Assembly (NCBI GenBank): GCA_963827935.1
Contig: CAWHCN010000024.1
Location: 1-64,000, forward strand
Direction of reading: 5' to 3'
From: DATFNV01 sp963827935
Lineage (GTDB): Bacteria > Planctomycetota > Planctomycetia > Gemmatales > Gemmataceae
Length of the DNA: 64,000 bases
Below the pieces are notes generated by a model. It was given only the letters and a program-made list of their open reading frames with translations. It was not told the DNA's origin and did not search any database. The position numbers and the translations under genes were made by a program. Numbering within the stretch: position 1 is the stretch's first letter; each line of letters starts with the position of its first letter. Below are positions 7,716 through 17,473 of this stretch, in pieces.

Positions 7716-9632
7716 TCACTCCCGCCCCAGCGCGTACACCTTCCCATCATCCGACCCATAATACAACACCCCATCCGCGATCGCACAAGTCCCCCATCCG
7801 GGTCCGGTCGCGGCGGACCACACCACCTTCCACGTCGCCGCCTCCAGCGCCACCAGGCCGGCAGGCTTGCCGGCGACGCTCCCTTCGCGCAACGACAGGT
7901 ACAGATACTTCCCCGCTGCCAGCGGCGAGCCACCGCCCCAGCCTTTTCCCAGGCGGGTCTCCCACACCTGAGTGCCCTTCTTCGCGTCAACCGCCACTAC
8001 CTGTCCGCCGCCGTCGGCGAAGATGGACACCCGGCCGTCGTGGACTGTCGGCGTGCCGCAGATCAGGTTTTTGAGCGGGAAGCGCCAGATTTCCTGGCCG
8101 TCCTTCGCATTCAGGGCGAAGAGCGGACCATCGTAGCCGCTGCCGACGGTGACGATCCCATCGTGGACGGCCGGCGAGCTCATCATGTGATCGGAGTGCT
8201 TGCCGGCCAGCGCCTTCTCCCAGACGACTTTGCCGTCCTTCGCGTCCCAGCAATGGAGGATGCCGTCGGCGGTGCCAAGGTAGACGCGGCCGGCCGCCAC
8301 CGCGGGGGAGCAGTAGTGGACGGGGCCCTTGGTCTGCACGCTCCAGATTGCTTGGCCCGATTTCAGATCGACACAGTACGCCTTGCCGTCCCAGGCGCCG
8401 AACAACACTCGGCCGTCCACGATGGCGGCGCTGGAATCGACGCCTTGTTTCACGTCCTCGATACCGGCAAAACCGGCCAGGCGCGGGCCAGTGGCGAACT
8501 CCCAGCGCTTCTTGCCGGTCGCCGTCTCCAGGCAGTAGACCTTGCCGTCAAAGGAACCGAAGACCACCAAGTTACCGCTGACGGCCGGCGTCGATTCCAC
8601 CTGGTCGCCGGTGGCGAAGTCCCACAGCTTCTTGCCGCTAGCCGCGTCAATGCAGTAGAGCTTGCGATCGTTGTTGCCGATGAAGAGGCGGCCGTCGGCC
8701 ACGACGGGCGAGCCGGCGAATTCCTTGCCGCCCGGGAAGGTCCATTTCACCTTCAGCGGCGGGGCCAATTCCGCGTCGGCAGCATTGGCGTGCTGCGGGC
8801 CGCCGTAGATCATCGGCCAGCCGCGGCCCCAGCGCACCGGCGCTGGCTGGGTCAAGAGGACGAGTCCCTTGTCGTCGGGGATCGCGTCGTGCCCGCCGGT
8901 CTTGTCGTTCTTCGCGAAGATATGCGTCAAGTCCAGCGCCCAGCCGTGCTTGCCGTTCGCGTCCTTGACGACCCGCCCATGATAGGCGCGCCAGTTGGGG
9001 TACTTTTCGACGAGTTTTTTCGACTTCTCGGTCAGGTCGGCGGTGATGTCGCCCTTGAAGCCGTAGACGTCGAAGGTCGGCGATGGGCGATCCACGTAGT
9101 GGGAGACGACGAGCGCCGCGTCGGCCGGCGTGCCCCACTTGTGGAACCAGTTGTTCACGAACCACGGCACCCAGCGGCCGTCGCGCTCCACCTCCACGAT
9201 TAGCGCGGTGATGATGTTCTTCGGGTCGAGCTTGTAATCCTGAAACGTCGGCGGCAGGCGGTCGATGACCTTGACTCCCAGCACGCGGACGCGCGGCTGC
9301 TTCGACCAATCAACGTCCAGGCCGGTGTAGGTGGTGCCGAAGCGCCAGGTTTCAAACGGCGTCGGCTCGCGCGAGATCAGCGGCCAGGTGCCGTGGTCGT
9401 CCGTCGCGAAGGTGAAGGAGAAGTCCTCGGCGATGTAATAGCCCGCATTGGCCCGGAAGAAGCGGAAATCCTTCGCCTTGCCGGTCCAGTGAACGTACAG
9501 CTTCGTCGGCCCGAGGTTCAGCTTCTCGACGGTGGTCGTGGGCTCGGCTGCGGGGAGGTCTTTCAGGTCGGCGGCCCGGGCCGTCAGAGCGATGCTCCAG
9601 GCCAATGCGGCCAGCGGGATCGTACGCTTCAT
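7716..9632 (-). CDS. Secreted PQQ-like beta-propeller protein
   Basis: A 638-residue exported protein. The signal peptide is 'MKRTIPLAALAWSIALTARA'. Residues 20-280 form an unassigned N-terminal domain resembling a carbohydrate-binding or DOMON-like fold. From about residue 290 come seven or eight PQQ-like blades, each ending in a motif such as 'GKKLWDFATGD', 'GKKRWEFATG', 'GKVVWEKALAG' or 'GQEIWRFP'. No catalytic signature of a true quinoprotein dehydrogenase is evident, so a structural or binding propeller is more likely. ATG 9632 follows a near-perfect AGGAGGTGG site. Confidence 0.85.
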   Translation of the reverse strand: MKRTIPLAALAWSIALTARAADLKDLPAAEPTTTVEKLNLGPTKLYVHWTGKAKDFRFFRANAGYYIAEDFSFTFATDDHGTWPLISREPTPFETWRFGTTYTGLDVDWSKQPRVRVLGVKVIDRLPPTFQDYKLDPKNIITALIVEVERDGRWVPWFVNNWFHKWGTPADAALVVSHYVDRPSPTFDVYGFKGDITADLTEKSKKLVEKYPNWRAYHGRVVKDANGKHGWALDLTHIFAKNDKTGGHDAIPDDKGLVLLTQPAPVRWGRGWPMIYGGPQHANAADAELAPPLKVKWTFPGGKEFAGSPVVADGRLFIGNNDRKLYCIDAASGKKLWDFATGDQVESTPAVSGNLVVFGSFDGKVYCLETATGKKRWEFATGPRLAGFAGIEDVKQGVDSSAAIVDGRVLFGAWDGKAYCVDLKSGQAIWSVQTKGPVHYCSPAVAAGRVYLGTADGILHCWDAKDGKVVWEKALAGKHSDHMMSSPAVHDGIVTVGSGYDGPLFALNAKDGQEIWRFPLKNLICGTPTVHDGRVSIFADGGGQVVAVDAKKGTQVWETRLGKGWGGGSPLAAGKYLYLSLREGSVAGKPAGLVALEAATWKVVWSAATGPGWGTCAIADGVLYYGSDDGKVYALGRE

Positions 9633-9796
9633 CGTGTCCACCTCCTGGCCACTGTTCAGTGGCGGGTCGCAACCCCGGCGGATCCGAGACTCGCCGCCAA
9701 GATACCACACTGTCCCACCAGCGTGACCTATACTTGCCCCAGAGTGGTGGCATTCCCGTCTTGACGTTCCGATCTTCTCCTCCAGGTGTGCCTGGC

Positions 9797-10825
9797 ATGG
9801 CGATGGTCTGTCCCAAGTGCAATGGGTCGTTCGAGCAGCGCTGGCGGTGTCCCAGTTGCGGCGTCCGTCTCGCCTATCAATCGCTGGCGCGGGGGCCCAT
9901 AGAGGATGCCGCCGCGCCCAGTCCGTGGGGACAGACGCCCTGGGGCCGAATCCTGGTGGGCCTCGTCCTGGCTCAGGGGCTTTACTACGGCCTGCGGCAG
10001 TTGGCGACGGCCGGCCTACTGGCCACGGGCGACGGGGCGGCCCGCGGCGTCTGGTCCACGCTGTACGGTCTCATCATTCTGCAAGCCATCCAGGCGGTGT
10101 GCCTGCTGGCCGCGGGCACGCTGGCCGGTGCGGGGCTGCGGCAGGGGGTGGTCTTCGGGGCCATTGTCGGTGTGTGGAACGGGCTTGTGGCGGTGGCGGT
10201 GCAGAGCCTCAGCGGAGTTCCCCACTCGGCGGTGGTGCTGTTGGGGCAGCCGATCCTGCACACCTTCTTCGGGGCGGCCGGCGGGTATCTGGGCTGCCAG
10301 ATCTGGAAGCCGTTGCCCATCCTGGCGGGGCCGGCCACGCCCCAGGTCGCGCCGGCGGTTTCGCTGTCCCGGACTCGCCGTTCGCTGTTCAACGGGCCGG
10401 TCGCCTGGGGCCGCCTGTTCCTGGGCGCCGGTGTGGCCGTCGGCGGGGCGATTTGGGCCAACGTTATCCTCGACCTCGTCCTTGACGCCGGCCAGGGTGT
10501 GCTGGACATCAGCGACCACTTGCAGGCTCAGCTGGTCACCTGGGAGGTCATGGGGCTGGCCATGCTCGCGGGCAGCGCCCTGGCCGGCGCGGGCACGGCC
10601 AACAGTCTCAAGCAGGGGCTGGGCGTTGGGCTGGCGGTGGCGGCGGTGTTGTTCGGTTTCCACCTGGGGATTCGCCACATCTCGGCTCACGAGCTGCTCC
10701 TGACCGGAGCGTCGTCGCTGGCGCTGGGGCTGGCGGGCGCCTGGTTTGGCGGCAGCCTTTTTCCGCCGCTGGTAGCACGGGCCGCCCGCAAGAAGTTGGG
10801 CCCCGAAAGGGCGCTGAGTGCCTAA
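9797..10825 (+). CDS. Polytopic membrane protein with N-terminal zinc ribbon
   Basis: A 342-residue protein. A small zinc ribbon comes first ('CPKCNGSFEQRWRCPSCG', two CxxC knuckles), followed by about eight hydrophobic helices in two groups, residues 45-170 and 205-330. No transporter or enzyme motif is recognisable. Start at ATG 9797; ATG 9803 is equally possible. It is read in the same direction as the desaturase gene 73 bases downstream. Confidence 0.65.
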   Translation: MAMVCPKCNGSFEQRWRCPSCGVRLAYQSLARGPIEDAAAPSPWGQTPWGRILVGLVLAQGLYYGLRQLATAGLLATGDGAARGVWSTLYGLIILQAIQAVCLLAAGTLAGAGLRQGVVFGAIVGVWNGLVAVAVQSLSGVPHSAVVLLGQPILHTFFGAAGGYLGCQIWKPLPILAGPATPQVAPAVSLSRTRRSLFNGPVAWGRLFLGAGVAVGGAIWANVILDLVLDAGQGVLDISDHLQAQLVTWEVMGLAMLAGSALAGAGTANSLKQGLGVGLAVAAVLFGFHLGIRHISAHELLLTGASSLALGLAGAWFGGSLFPPLVARAARKKLGPERALSA

Positions 10826-10898
10826 AGCGGGCTTCGCGCCCCGGAGGCGGCGCGTATAATCCGTTCCCGGTCCATCGTCCACAGAGAAAGGAGGCTTT

Positions 10899-11825
10899 GT
10901 GTTCCGCAGCCGACCCATCTTCCGCCACAGCGCCATCGATGTTTTCCCGGCCCTGGGTGGTGTCGCCATCGTGGCCCTGATCCTCGCCACTTTCCTCTGC
11001 TTCGAGCAGATGCCGTGGTGGGTGCTGGTGCCGGCCTTCCTCGCCGTCGCCTACACCTACCTCTGGAACTTGCAGTCGATCTCGCACAATTTCATCCACA
11101 ACCCGTTCTTTGCCAATGTCTGGCTCAATCGGGCCTACAGCGTGCTCGAAACCATGGCGCTGGGCGTGCCGCACGTGCTGTACCATCACTACCACATGAA
11201 CCACCACTTCGGCGACAACGATGCCAAGGGTCCGGACGGCAGCACCAAGGACTGGTCGTCGATCTATCGTTACGGTCGGGGGAATGCTCCCGAGGGGTTC
11301 TGGCGGTACGTGCTCCTGAGCTTCTGGCGTGTCGAGGTGACGCCGGTCATCAAGGTGGCGGCCCGGCATCGTCACCTGGGGCAATTGGCCGTCGAGAGCC
11401 TGGTCCTGGCGGGCTTCTGGACGACGATGGCGGTGGTCAACTGGCGCTATTTCGTCTATTTCTATCTCCCATCTTATTACCTGGGCTGGATGGCCAGCTA
11501 TGCCGAGGGCTACCTGGAGCACTACGGCTGCAAGCCGGGCAACCCGTTTGCCAACTCGGTCAGCTCGTACAACTGGCTCTACAACCTGCTCTGGTTCAAC
11601 AACGGCTACCACCAGGAACACCACTGGGACCCGAAGTGCCACTGGACGTGCATGGCGCACCTGCACGAGCAGATCCGTCCGCAGTTGCAGTCCAACGGCA
11701 CGCGCACCCTGCGTGGACCCCACCTGACGGCCCTGTTCGAGGACTGGCTGGCCGGTCGCAGGCGCCGGGTGGCCGAGGAGTCGGTGCCGGCACCAAGCCC
11801 GGAAGCGCCGCGCGAGGCGGCGTAG
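10899..11825 (+). CDS. Fatty acid desaturase family protein
   Basis: Membrane di-iron desaturase/hydroxylase of 308 residues. The three histidine clusters that hold the iron pair are present: H63-N-F-I-H67, 'HHYHMNHH' (96-103) and 'HQEHH' (about 233-237). Hydrophobic helices lie near residues 18-56 and 130-180. The substrate is unknown; a lipid acyl chain is likely. GTG 10899 is the start, 6 bases after a strong AAAGGAGG. A TATAAT-like hexamer occurs at about 10855 in the short gap, so the gene may have its own promoter. Confidence 0.87.
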   Translation: MFRSRPIFRHSAIDVFPALGGVAIVALILATFLCFEQMPWWVLVPAFLAVAYTYLWNLQSISHNFIHNPFFANVWLNRAYSVLETMALGVPHVLYHHYHMNHHFGDNDAKGPDGSTKDWSSIYRYGRGNAPEGFWRYVLLSFWRVEVTPVIKVAARHRHLGQLAVESLVLAGFWTTMAVVNWRYFVYFYLPSYYLGWMASYAEGYLEHYGCKPGNPFANSVSSYNWLYNLLWFNNGYHQEHHWDPKCHWTCMAHLHEQIRPQLQSNGTRTLRGPHLTALFEDWLAGRRRRVAEESVPAPSPEAPREAA

Positions 11826-11837
11826 CGTCCTGCTCCC

Positions 11838-11869
11838 CTCTCCCCGGAGTACCGGGGCGAGGGGGCATC
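11838..11869. repeat. Half copy of the CTCCCCGGAGTACCGGGGCGAGGGG repeat
   Basis: A short palindrome (CCCCGGAGTACCGGGG) with the same edges as the larger elements at 19038-19152 and 20566-20686. It fills most of the gap between the desaturase and MFS genes. Confidence 0.7.
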
Positions 11870-11885
11870 TCATCGAGGATCCATC

Positions 11886-13085
11886 ATGCTCTCACGCCTG
11901 TCGGCGCCGGTGCGTGCCCTCGGCCTCATCTGTGCTGCCAGTGCTCTGTGGGGGTTCAATTTCGGGACCGGAGCCCCGACGGCCTCGCTGTGGCTGCACG
12001 ATCACGGCTGCCACGATACCCTCATCGGCATCAACATCGCGGTCTATTATCTTGGCATCGCCCTCACGGCGCCGCTGGTGCCCTGGCTGATGCGGCGGGG
12101 CGGTCGGGCCTGCATCATCTTGGGGATGGTGCTGGCGGGCGTCACGGTGGCGCTGTTTCCGTGGGGCGGCGGCCTGTTTGGTTGGTTCGGCCTGCGGTTC
12201 TTGAACGGCGTGGCCGCGGCCATGAGCTTGATCCCGATGGAGACCGAGGTCAACCACAGTGCGCCGCCGGAACAGCGCTCGCGCAACTTCGGGCTGTACG
12301 CGGTGAGCATGGCGCTGGGCATTGCGGCCGGCAACTGGCTCGGACTTCAGGCCTATGCCGACCTGCCGCGGGTGACCTTTGCCCTGGGGGGCGTACCGGC
12401 CCTGGCGGCGGCCGGGCTCATCGCCGTCTGCCCCGCCGCTTTCGTGCCCTCGGCCCAGGAAGGCGGATCCTGTCGGGAACTGGCGCCCGGCCGCAACGTC
12501 CTCAGCTTCGGCAGCGCCTGGAGCCAGGGGTTCCTCGAAGGCTGCATGGTGGCCCACCTCGCGGTTTACCTCCTCTTCCTCGGCATGACCGAGGCCGCCG
12601 CCAGCTGGGTGGTGGGCGGCATCATGCTCGGCGTCATCGGCTTTCAGGTGCCGGTCGCCTGGCTGGCCGATCGCCTGGGCCGCACGCGGGTCCTCCTTGG
12701 CTGCTACGCGGCGACGGGCCTGGCGCTGGCGGTCATGCCTTTCTGCGGCGCGTCGGCCTCCCTCGTCATCGCCCTGCTCGTTGGCGGGGCCTGTTCCACC
12801 GCCTTTTATCCGCTGGGCATGACCTTGCTGGGCGAGCAACTGCCCCAAGCGGCCCTGGCCCGGGGCAACGCCCGCTTCTTGACGTTCAATTGCCTGGGCA
12901 GCCTGATCGGCCCCGCCGTGGCCGGGGCGGCCATGGACCTGTTCGGCAAGCGAGCCCTCTTCATCGCGGCCGAGGGGGCGGTGGTGCTGGTCCTGGTCGT
13001 CTGGGGAATGCGCCTCCACAGACAGCGACGCAAACCGAGCGTGGAGGAATCCGCGGGGGCACAGCCCTCGCGACGTGCGGCCTAG
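11886..13085 (+). CDS. Major facilitator superfamily transporter
   Basis: A 399-residue permease with 12 predicted membrane helices. MFS features include 'LVPWLMRRGGRA' in the loop after helix 2 and the second-half copy 'VAWLADRLGRTRVL', which matches the G-x-x-x-D-R-x-G-R signature well. The substrate is not predictable. It starts 60 bases after the desaturase; the gap carries a half-copy of the CCCGGAGTACCGGGG hairpin (11838-11869). The last 25 residues are charged and cytoplasmic. Confidence 0.85.
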   Translation: MLSRLSAPVRALGLICAASALWGFNFGTGAPTASLWLHDHGCHDTLIGINIAVYYLGIALTAPLVPWLMRRGGRACIILGMVLAGVTVALFPWGGGLFGWFGLRFLNGVAAAMSLIPMETEVNHSAPPEQRSRNFGLYAVSMALGIAAGNWLGLQAYADLPRVTFALGGVPALAAAGLIAVCPAAFVPSAQEGGSCRELAPGRNVLSFGSAWSQGFLEGCMVAHLAVYLLFLGMTEAAASWVVGGIMLGVIGFQVPVAWLADRLGRTRVLLGCYAATGLALAVMPFCGASASLVIALLVGGACSTAFYPLGMTLLGEQLPQAALARGNARFLTFNCLGSLIGPAVAGAAMDLFGKRALFIAAEGAVVLVLVVWGMRLHRQRRKPSVEESAGAQPSRRAA

Positions 13086-13169
13086 CGGGCTGCACCGGAG
13101 GTGGTCTATAGCTTCTCAATAACCTTGGGTGAACCGTGGCACCTAGTGGATGACGCCGGAGATTACGAC

Positions 13170-13241
13170 GTGTAAGGTGGGTCGAGTCTTCGAGACCCAC
13201 CGAGCCAGCGGTGGGTCTCGAAGACTCGACCCACCCTACAC
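13170..13241. repeat. 33-bp inverted repeat (GGTGGGTCGAGTCTTCGAGACC family)
   Basis: Arms 13170-13202 and 13209-13241 pair with one mismatch around a 6-base loop. It sits between convergent genes (MFS and multihaem cytochrome) and may end transcription in both directions, although no T-run is visible. Confidence 0.88.
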
Positions 13242-13308
13242 GATTCGTCAGAACCTCTGGTGTCGTCCACTAGCGTCTCGACTTCGGGCGTCCAGGCCAG
13301 GACGAGGC

Positions 13309-14842
13309 CTAGTGCGCTACCTTCACCTCCCGCTCCGCCACTACCGTTTCCTCCGCTGGCCAGTGCTTCTCCTCCGCCACCTGTTGCCAGAAGCGGCGAT
13401 ATACCAGCCGCAGCCGCAACCGGGTCGTCTGGGCGGCGAACACAAAGGTCACCCGGTCCGGGTCGCCGGGGGTAAGGCGTGTATCGGTCGGCTCCGGGTC
13501 GGCCTGCCAGAAGGCGGCGGGGGTGTGGCCGTCGAAGTCCTTCAGCAGCTTGGCGTAAAGCTTGCCCGGCCGGCCCGCCAGCGGCCGGCCCGCGACCGGC
13601 GGCAGCACCGGCCCCTGCTGCAACGGCAACGAGGTTCCCTTCTCGTCCAGGGCGTCGGCCACCAGCAGCAAATGACGGTCGATGAAACCCGTCGGCAGAC
13701 GGTGGCCGGCTCCGTCGGCCCGCACCTCCACGTCGGCCCGCACTCCGCCCGGCTCGGACCGCAGCACGGCCGACAGGGACACCGCCTCGCGCAGCATCTC
13801 CTGCGGACCCGTGGCCAGGAAGCGATGGTTGGCCAGCGTCTGCGGATCGCGCTCGATGCCGCCGTGATGGGGAGCCATGTTGGTCATGCGGCCGGTCGGG
13901 GCCATGTGGCACGTCTGGCACTGCTTGCCGGCACGGCGGGCGGGACTGGCCAGCCATTCCGAGTAAGTGGTGTAAACCGGCACCCCGAACACGGTCCCCT
14001 CATGGCAGGACTGCGCAGTACCGGCTTTCCTTGGTGAGCGGGTTGAAGGCATCGTCGCCGCGGTCCACGTCGTCGAGCGGACCGAAGAAGAGCTGACCGC
14101 GTTCGGGGCGCAGGAGCTGCAAGTTGAAGCGCCCATGCGATTGGCCGAGCTTCCCCTCTCCCACGCTCTGCACCTTGTGGCAGTAGTCACAGTGGACTCC
14201 CTGGGCGGCCACGCCGCGGGCGTTGCGAAGGTCGGCGTAGGCGCCGCCGTCAAACGGCATCGTCGGCACATGGCAGGCGTTGCAGACACTGGCTCCGTCG
14301 GGATGATCGCGCAGCAGCGACCAGCCGACATTGGGTCGCCCGTCCCAGTCGCTCCCTTCGTAGAGGTTGATTAGGTGCTTGCCGGTGGCGGAGCGGGCAT
14401 GCGCGCTGGCGGACCATTCGGCCACGATCTCGCGGTGACAGTTGCCGCAGTTGTGCGATCCGGCCCCGGCCTTGGCATCGACCCACTGGTACGCTTCGTT
14501 GTCGTTCTTCGGCAGGTGGGTCAGGTTGAACGAGAGCGGCTGGGTATCGGCGGCGAGGCTGGCGATGAGGAAGCCTTCCTTGGCCGCGGTGATCCGGGAG
14601 GCGGCCGGCGGGAGCGGCAGATGGAACTGACCGAAGGTATCCGTCTGCGTCGCGACCGGCGTTCCCTTGAACCGGACGGCAACCCCGGCGAGCGGCTCCT
14701 CCGCCCGGACCGAGCCGGACAATTCCGGTGGCTGCTGACGATGAGGGTTGCGCACGCCCAGGAGCCAGGCGGCCAGCGGCAGCCCGACCACGGCAGCGAC
14801 CACCAGGCTGATTGCGATTGCGCGCGTGCGGGACAGGACCAT
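13309..14842 (-). CDS. Membrane-anchored multihaem cytochrome c (one frameshift near 14011)
   Basis: About 510 residues when read through a one-base excess near 14011. Five CxxCH haem sites are seen: 'CGNCH', 'CNACH', 'CDYCH', 'CASCH' (restored by the correction) and 'CQTCH'. An N-terminal membrane anchor (residues 8-30) is followed by a carboxypeptidase-regulatory-like beta domain ('GVAVRFKGTP...TDTFGQFHLP'), then the haem region, then a C-terminal beta domain. It follows the sulfite-oxidase-like gene by 12 bases. This suggests that electrons from that molybdoenzyme pass to this cytochrome. The break falls exactly inside a haem motif, so a sequencing error is likelier than decay. Confidence 0.8.
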
Positions 14843-14854
14843 CGAAACGCTTTC

Positions 14855-16030
14855 TCAGATCCCCTCGCCGCCGGCGAATTCCAGGGAGACGTCCAGCGGC
14901 AGGCGACTGTTCTCCTCGGCGTAGGCGTTCATGTCGTAGAGCAGGGCGTCGGCATCGTCGCCGCGCGGCGCCGGACCACGCCGGGAACTCATCACCCGGA
15001 CCTCGATCGGCCGGCTGTGGTGGATCAGGTAGCCGCCGTTGAGCGGGTCGTGCTCGGCCGGTTGCACCCGGCCATCCTCCGAGGTCGCGCGAACATGAAT
15101 CCGATAAAGACCGCCCTGGCTCACCTCCCACCGATATTCCCATAGGGTCCAGGAATAGGGAGCGCGCGGTCCGAGCAAGGTGGCCTCGGACCAGTTCTGG
15201 CCGTCATCGGTGCTGACTTCTACGCGCGCCACCGCCTCCTGTCCGGCCCAGGCCAGCCCGACTAGCCGATTGGTCCCCAGCCCGAGAATCTCGCTGCTGC
15301 GCGGCCGGATCAGTTCCGCCTTCACCTGCATCGCGCCAATGACCACAGTGCGAGTCCCTTCGGCGGTGCGGCGCTGGACGGTGTACTTCTTGGTCTGGAA
15401 ATAACCCTGCGCGGGAGCATCCAGGACCGCGATGCGGCGCAGCCACTTGACCGAGGCCACGCCGTACCAGCCCGGCACGAACAGCCGTAGCGGATAGCCG
15501 TGGTTCGGGTCGAGCGGCTCGCCGTTCATCCGCGTCACCAGCAGCGTGTCTGGATCGCGGGCCTTGTTCAGGGGCAGACTGCGGGCAAAGTGCATCGGTT
15601 CGGGATGATCCGCCTCGGTGCCGCGATCCTCACCTTCGAACAATACCTCGACCGCCTCGGGGCGGAGTCCGGCCTCGTCCAGGAGCAGGTGCAGCGGGAT
15701 GCCGGTCCATTCGGCATGGCCGATGGCGCCGGCGCCCCAGGGGACACCGTGAACGTGCTGCTGCAGGAAGGATCGGCCGTTGCCGGCGCACTCGACCGTG
15801 GCGAAGACCGTGCGCTCGGGCAGGTCGGCCAACTCGTCCCAGGTCCAGCTCCTGGGCCGATCGAGGCAGCCTTCGACGCTCAGCCGCCAGGAGGCCAGAT
15901 CGATGGACGGCACGGCGAAGTGGTTGCGCACGAAAAACAGGCGCGTGGGCGTCACCCAGCCACGGACATTTTCGAGCGGGGTTTCGCTGTTCTCCGGGGT
16001 AGCGGTGACGAACCGGCGTTGTTCGGCCAT
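14855..16030 (-). CDS. Sulfite oxidase-like molybdopterin enzyme
   Basis: A 391-residue protein of the sulfite oxidase / SorA-type family. The oxidoreductase molybdopterin domain (about 30-220) carries the cofactor cysteine in 'ATVECAGNGR' and the substrate-pocket segment 'GYPLRLFVPGWYG'. A Mo-co dimerisation domain follows (about 245-360), ending 'WEVSQGGLYRIHVRATSEDG'. It has no haem domain of its own, matching types that use a separate cytochrome c, which is the next gene. ATG 16030 follows GAGG. No Tat signal is seen at the chosen start, so export is unclear. Confidence 0.87.
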   Translation of the reverse strand: MAEQRRFVTATPENSETPLENVRGWVTPTRLFFVRNHFAVPSIDLASWRLSVEGCLDRPRSWTWDELADLPERTVFATVECAGNGRSFLQQHVHGVPWGAGAIGHAEWTGIPLHLLLDEAGLRPEAVEVLFEGEDRGTEADHPEPMHFARSLPLNKARDPDTLLVTRMNGEPLDPNHGYPLRLFVPGWYGVASVKWLRRIAVLDAPAQGYFQTKKYTVQRRTAEGTRTVVIGAMQVKAELIRPRSSEILGLGTNRLVGLAWAGQEAVARVEVSTDDGQNWSEATLLGPRAPYSWTLWEYRWEVSQGGLYRIHVRATSEDGRVQPAEHDPLNGGYLIHHSRPIEVRVMSSRRGPAPRGDDADALLYDMNAYAEENSRLPLDVSLEFAGGEGI

Positions 16031-16122
16031 GATCGGCCTCGGGTAAGGTCCGTGCCAGGGTGGGCGGGCGCTTGGCATGGTAGACAGCGCCGGCGGCCGC
16101 GGTCAAGCGCCTTCCGCACAGG

Positions 16123-17217
16123 TCACCGTCCCGTGGCGATGCGGACCTCGTAGCTGCCGCCCGATTCGTTGTTGGTCGAATTGGGCACGATGCGGAGATA
16201 GAGCTTGCCATCATCGCCGGCCACGCCCTCGTAACGTGAGCCGATGATGAAGACCTTGCCGTACTCGCCGACGCGGCCGAGCAGCACGCCGGGGGCCTGG
16301 ATGCCCGGGGTGAACGCCATCCCGCCGCCGCCGGGAGCCAGGCCGCGACCCCCGCGTCCGCCGCCGCCCGGCCCGCCTCCGAAGCCGCCGCGCCCCCCCA
16401 GCTGCCGTGTCGACCGGCCGTCCGGCCCAACGAGGTAAGTGCCGGCGTCGCCGGCCGCCGGCCGCAGATCGACCGTGCCCGATGCCGTCACCTGCACCCC
16501 GCTGCCGGCCCGCAGCTTGAGGCCCGTATCCAGCCACTTCTCCTGCTGAGCGGCATAGCGGGCGGCATCAACGCTCAGCTTCGTCTCGTGATCGTTGACC
16601 AGCCAGCGCATGCCGCGCACCTCGGCCAGTTTCAGCGTCGTCTCGCCAAAGTAGGGCGTGCGGGCCTTGACCGACGGCGTCTCCACGTGACCGATGATGG
16701 TGAAATCCAGGGCCACGACGGTATCGTAGCGCGGCAGGTGCAGCTTCTCGTCGGGGATGGTCTCGGCCAGCGTCTTGATCGCTTCCCTGGCCCGTCGGGA
16801 AACCTCGGCATCGGTGCTGCGGGCGGCCTGCTGCAAGGCGGGGTAGGCCATCTCGCGCAGCTCCAGCAGTTCGGTGGTGGCCGCCTCACGCTGGGCGAAT
16901 TCCTGGTTGCCCAGCTTGCCGATCGCCGCCTCGATCCGCTTGGCCGCCTCCTCCGGGATGCGCAGCCCGAACTCGATGCTCCGGATTTCATCCACCGGCA
17001 CGGTCAGCTTGCCGTAGCGTGTGGACACCTCGATGCTCTTCTGCTGCAGTGCCGCCTTGACGCTGCTATCGTCGGCAAAGCGGACCTCGACCGGGAATAC
17101 CTCGGGCTTGACCGCGGGGGTGGGAGCGGGCTTCGGCTCCTTTTCATTCTGGCCGAACGTGCTGCCGATGAGAACGATGGCCGAACCCAGCAAAGCCAGA
17201 TGATAGCGCGACCGCAT
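16123..17217 (-). CDS. Secreted protein with C-terminal LecA/PA-IL-like lectin domain
   Basis: A 364-residue exported protein. Signal peptide over residues 1-23. Residues 40-75 form an SH3-like strand pair, and 80-150 are helical and HEAT-like ('EVSRRAREAIKTLAETI'). The last 130 residues resemble the galactophilic lectin LecA: 'LLGRVGEYGKVFIIGSRY' then 'LYLRIVPNSTNNESGGSYEV', where the Asn/Asp-rich loop is the usual calcium and sugar site. A Gly-rich loop interrupts this domain. ATG 17217 follows GGGAGAA. It probably binds cell-surface or environmental sugar; the ligand is not known. Confidence 0.72.
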   Translation of the reverse strand: MRSRYHLALLGSAIVLIGSTFGQNEKEPKPAPTPAVKPEVFPVEVRFADDSSVKAALQQKSIEVSTRYGKLTVPVDEIRSIEFGLRIPEEAAKRIEAAIGKLGNQEFAQREAATTELLELREMAYPALQQAARSTDAEVSRRAREAIKTLAETIPDEKLHLPRYDTVVALDFTIIGHVETPSVKARTPYFGETTLKLAEVRGMRWLVNDHETKLSVDAARYAAQQEKWLDTGLKLRAGSGVQVTASGTVDLRPAAGDAGTYLVGPDGRSTRQLGGRGGFGGGPGGGGRGGRGLAPGGGGMAFTPGIQAPGVLLGRVGEYGKVFIIGSRYEGVAGDDGKLYLRIVPNSTNNESGGSYEVRIATGR

Positions 17218-17473
17218 CGTGGTTCTCCCGTTAGGTGAGCCGAGGGTCCCGGTCGCCTCGCCCAGGCATGCCGGACCCTGATAGAGCAAACCCCGACCTG
17301 GGCTCAAGGTATCAGAGCCGCGGCCTGCTGTCGCGGTCGCCTGTGCCGGCCTGATCCACGGCTGTGGCCGATCTGCATGGCCAGGCCGCAACCAGTGGTT
17401 TATAATTCGGCGGTGCCGCGAATGCCATCCGCGCCGCGTTCGTCGGCCCTTGCGCCTCTCGGGAGCTTTCCCC

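Noticed and set aside
8040..9203. Long open frame antisense to the PQQ-like propeller gene
   Set aside because: Typical shadow of a GC-rich coding strand; no family match and no ribosome site.
11015..13111. A very long open frame (698 codons) on the plus strand over the desaturase and MFS genes
   Set aside because: It is a high-GC shadow frame; both underlying genes have clear families, ribosome sites and conserved residues, and the long frame has none.
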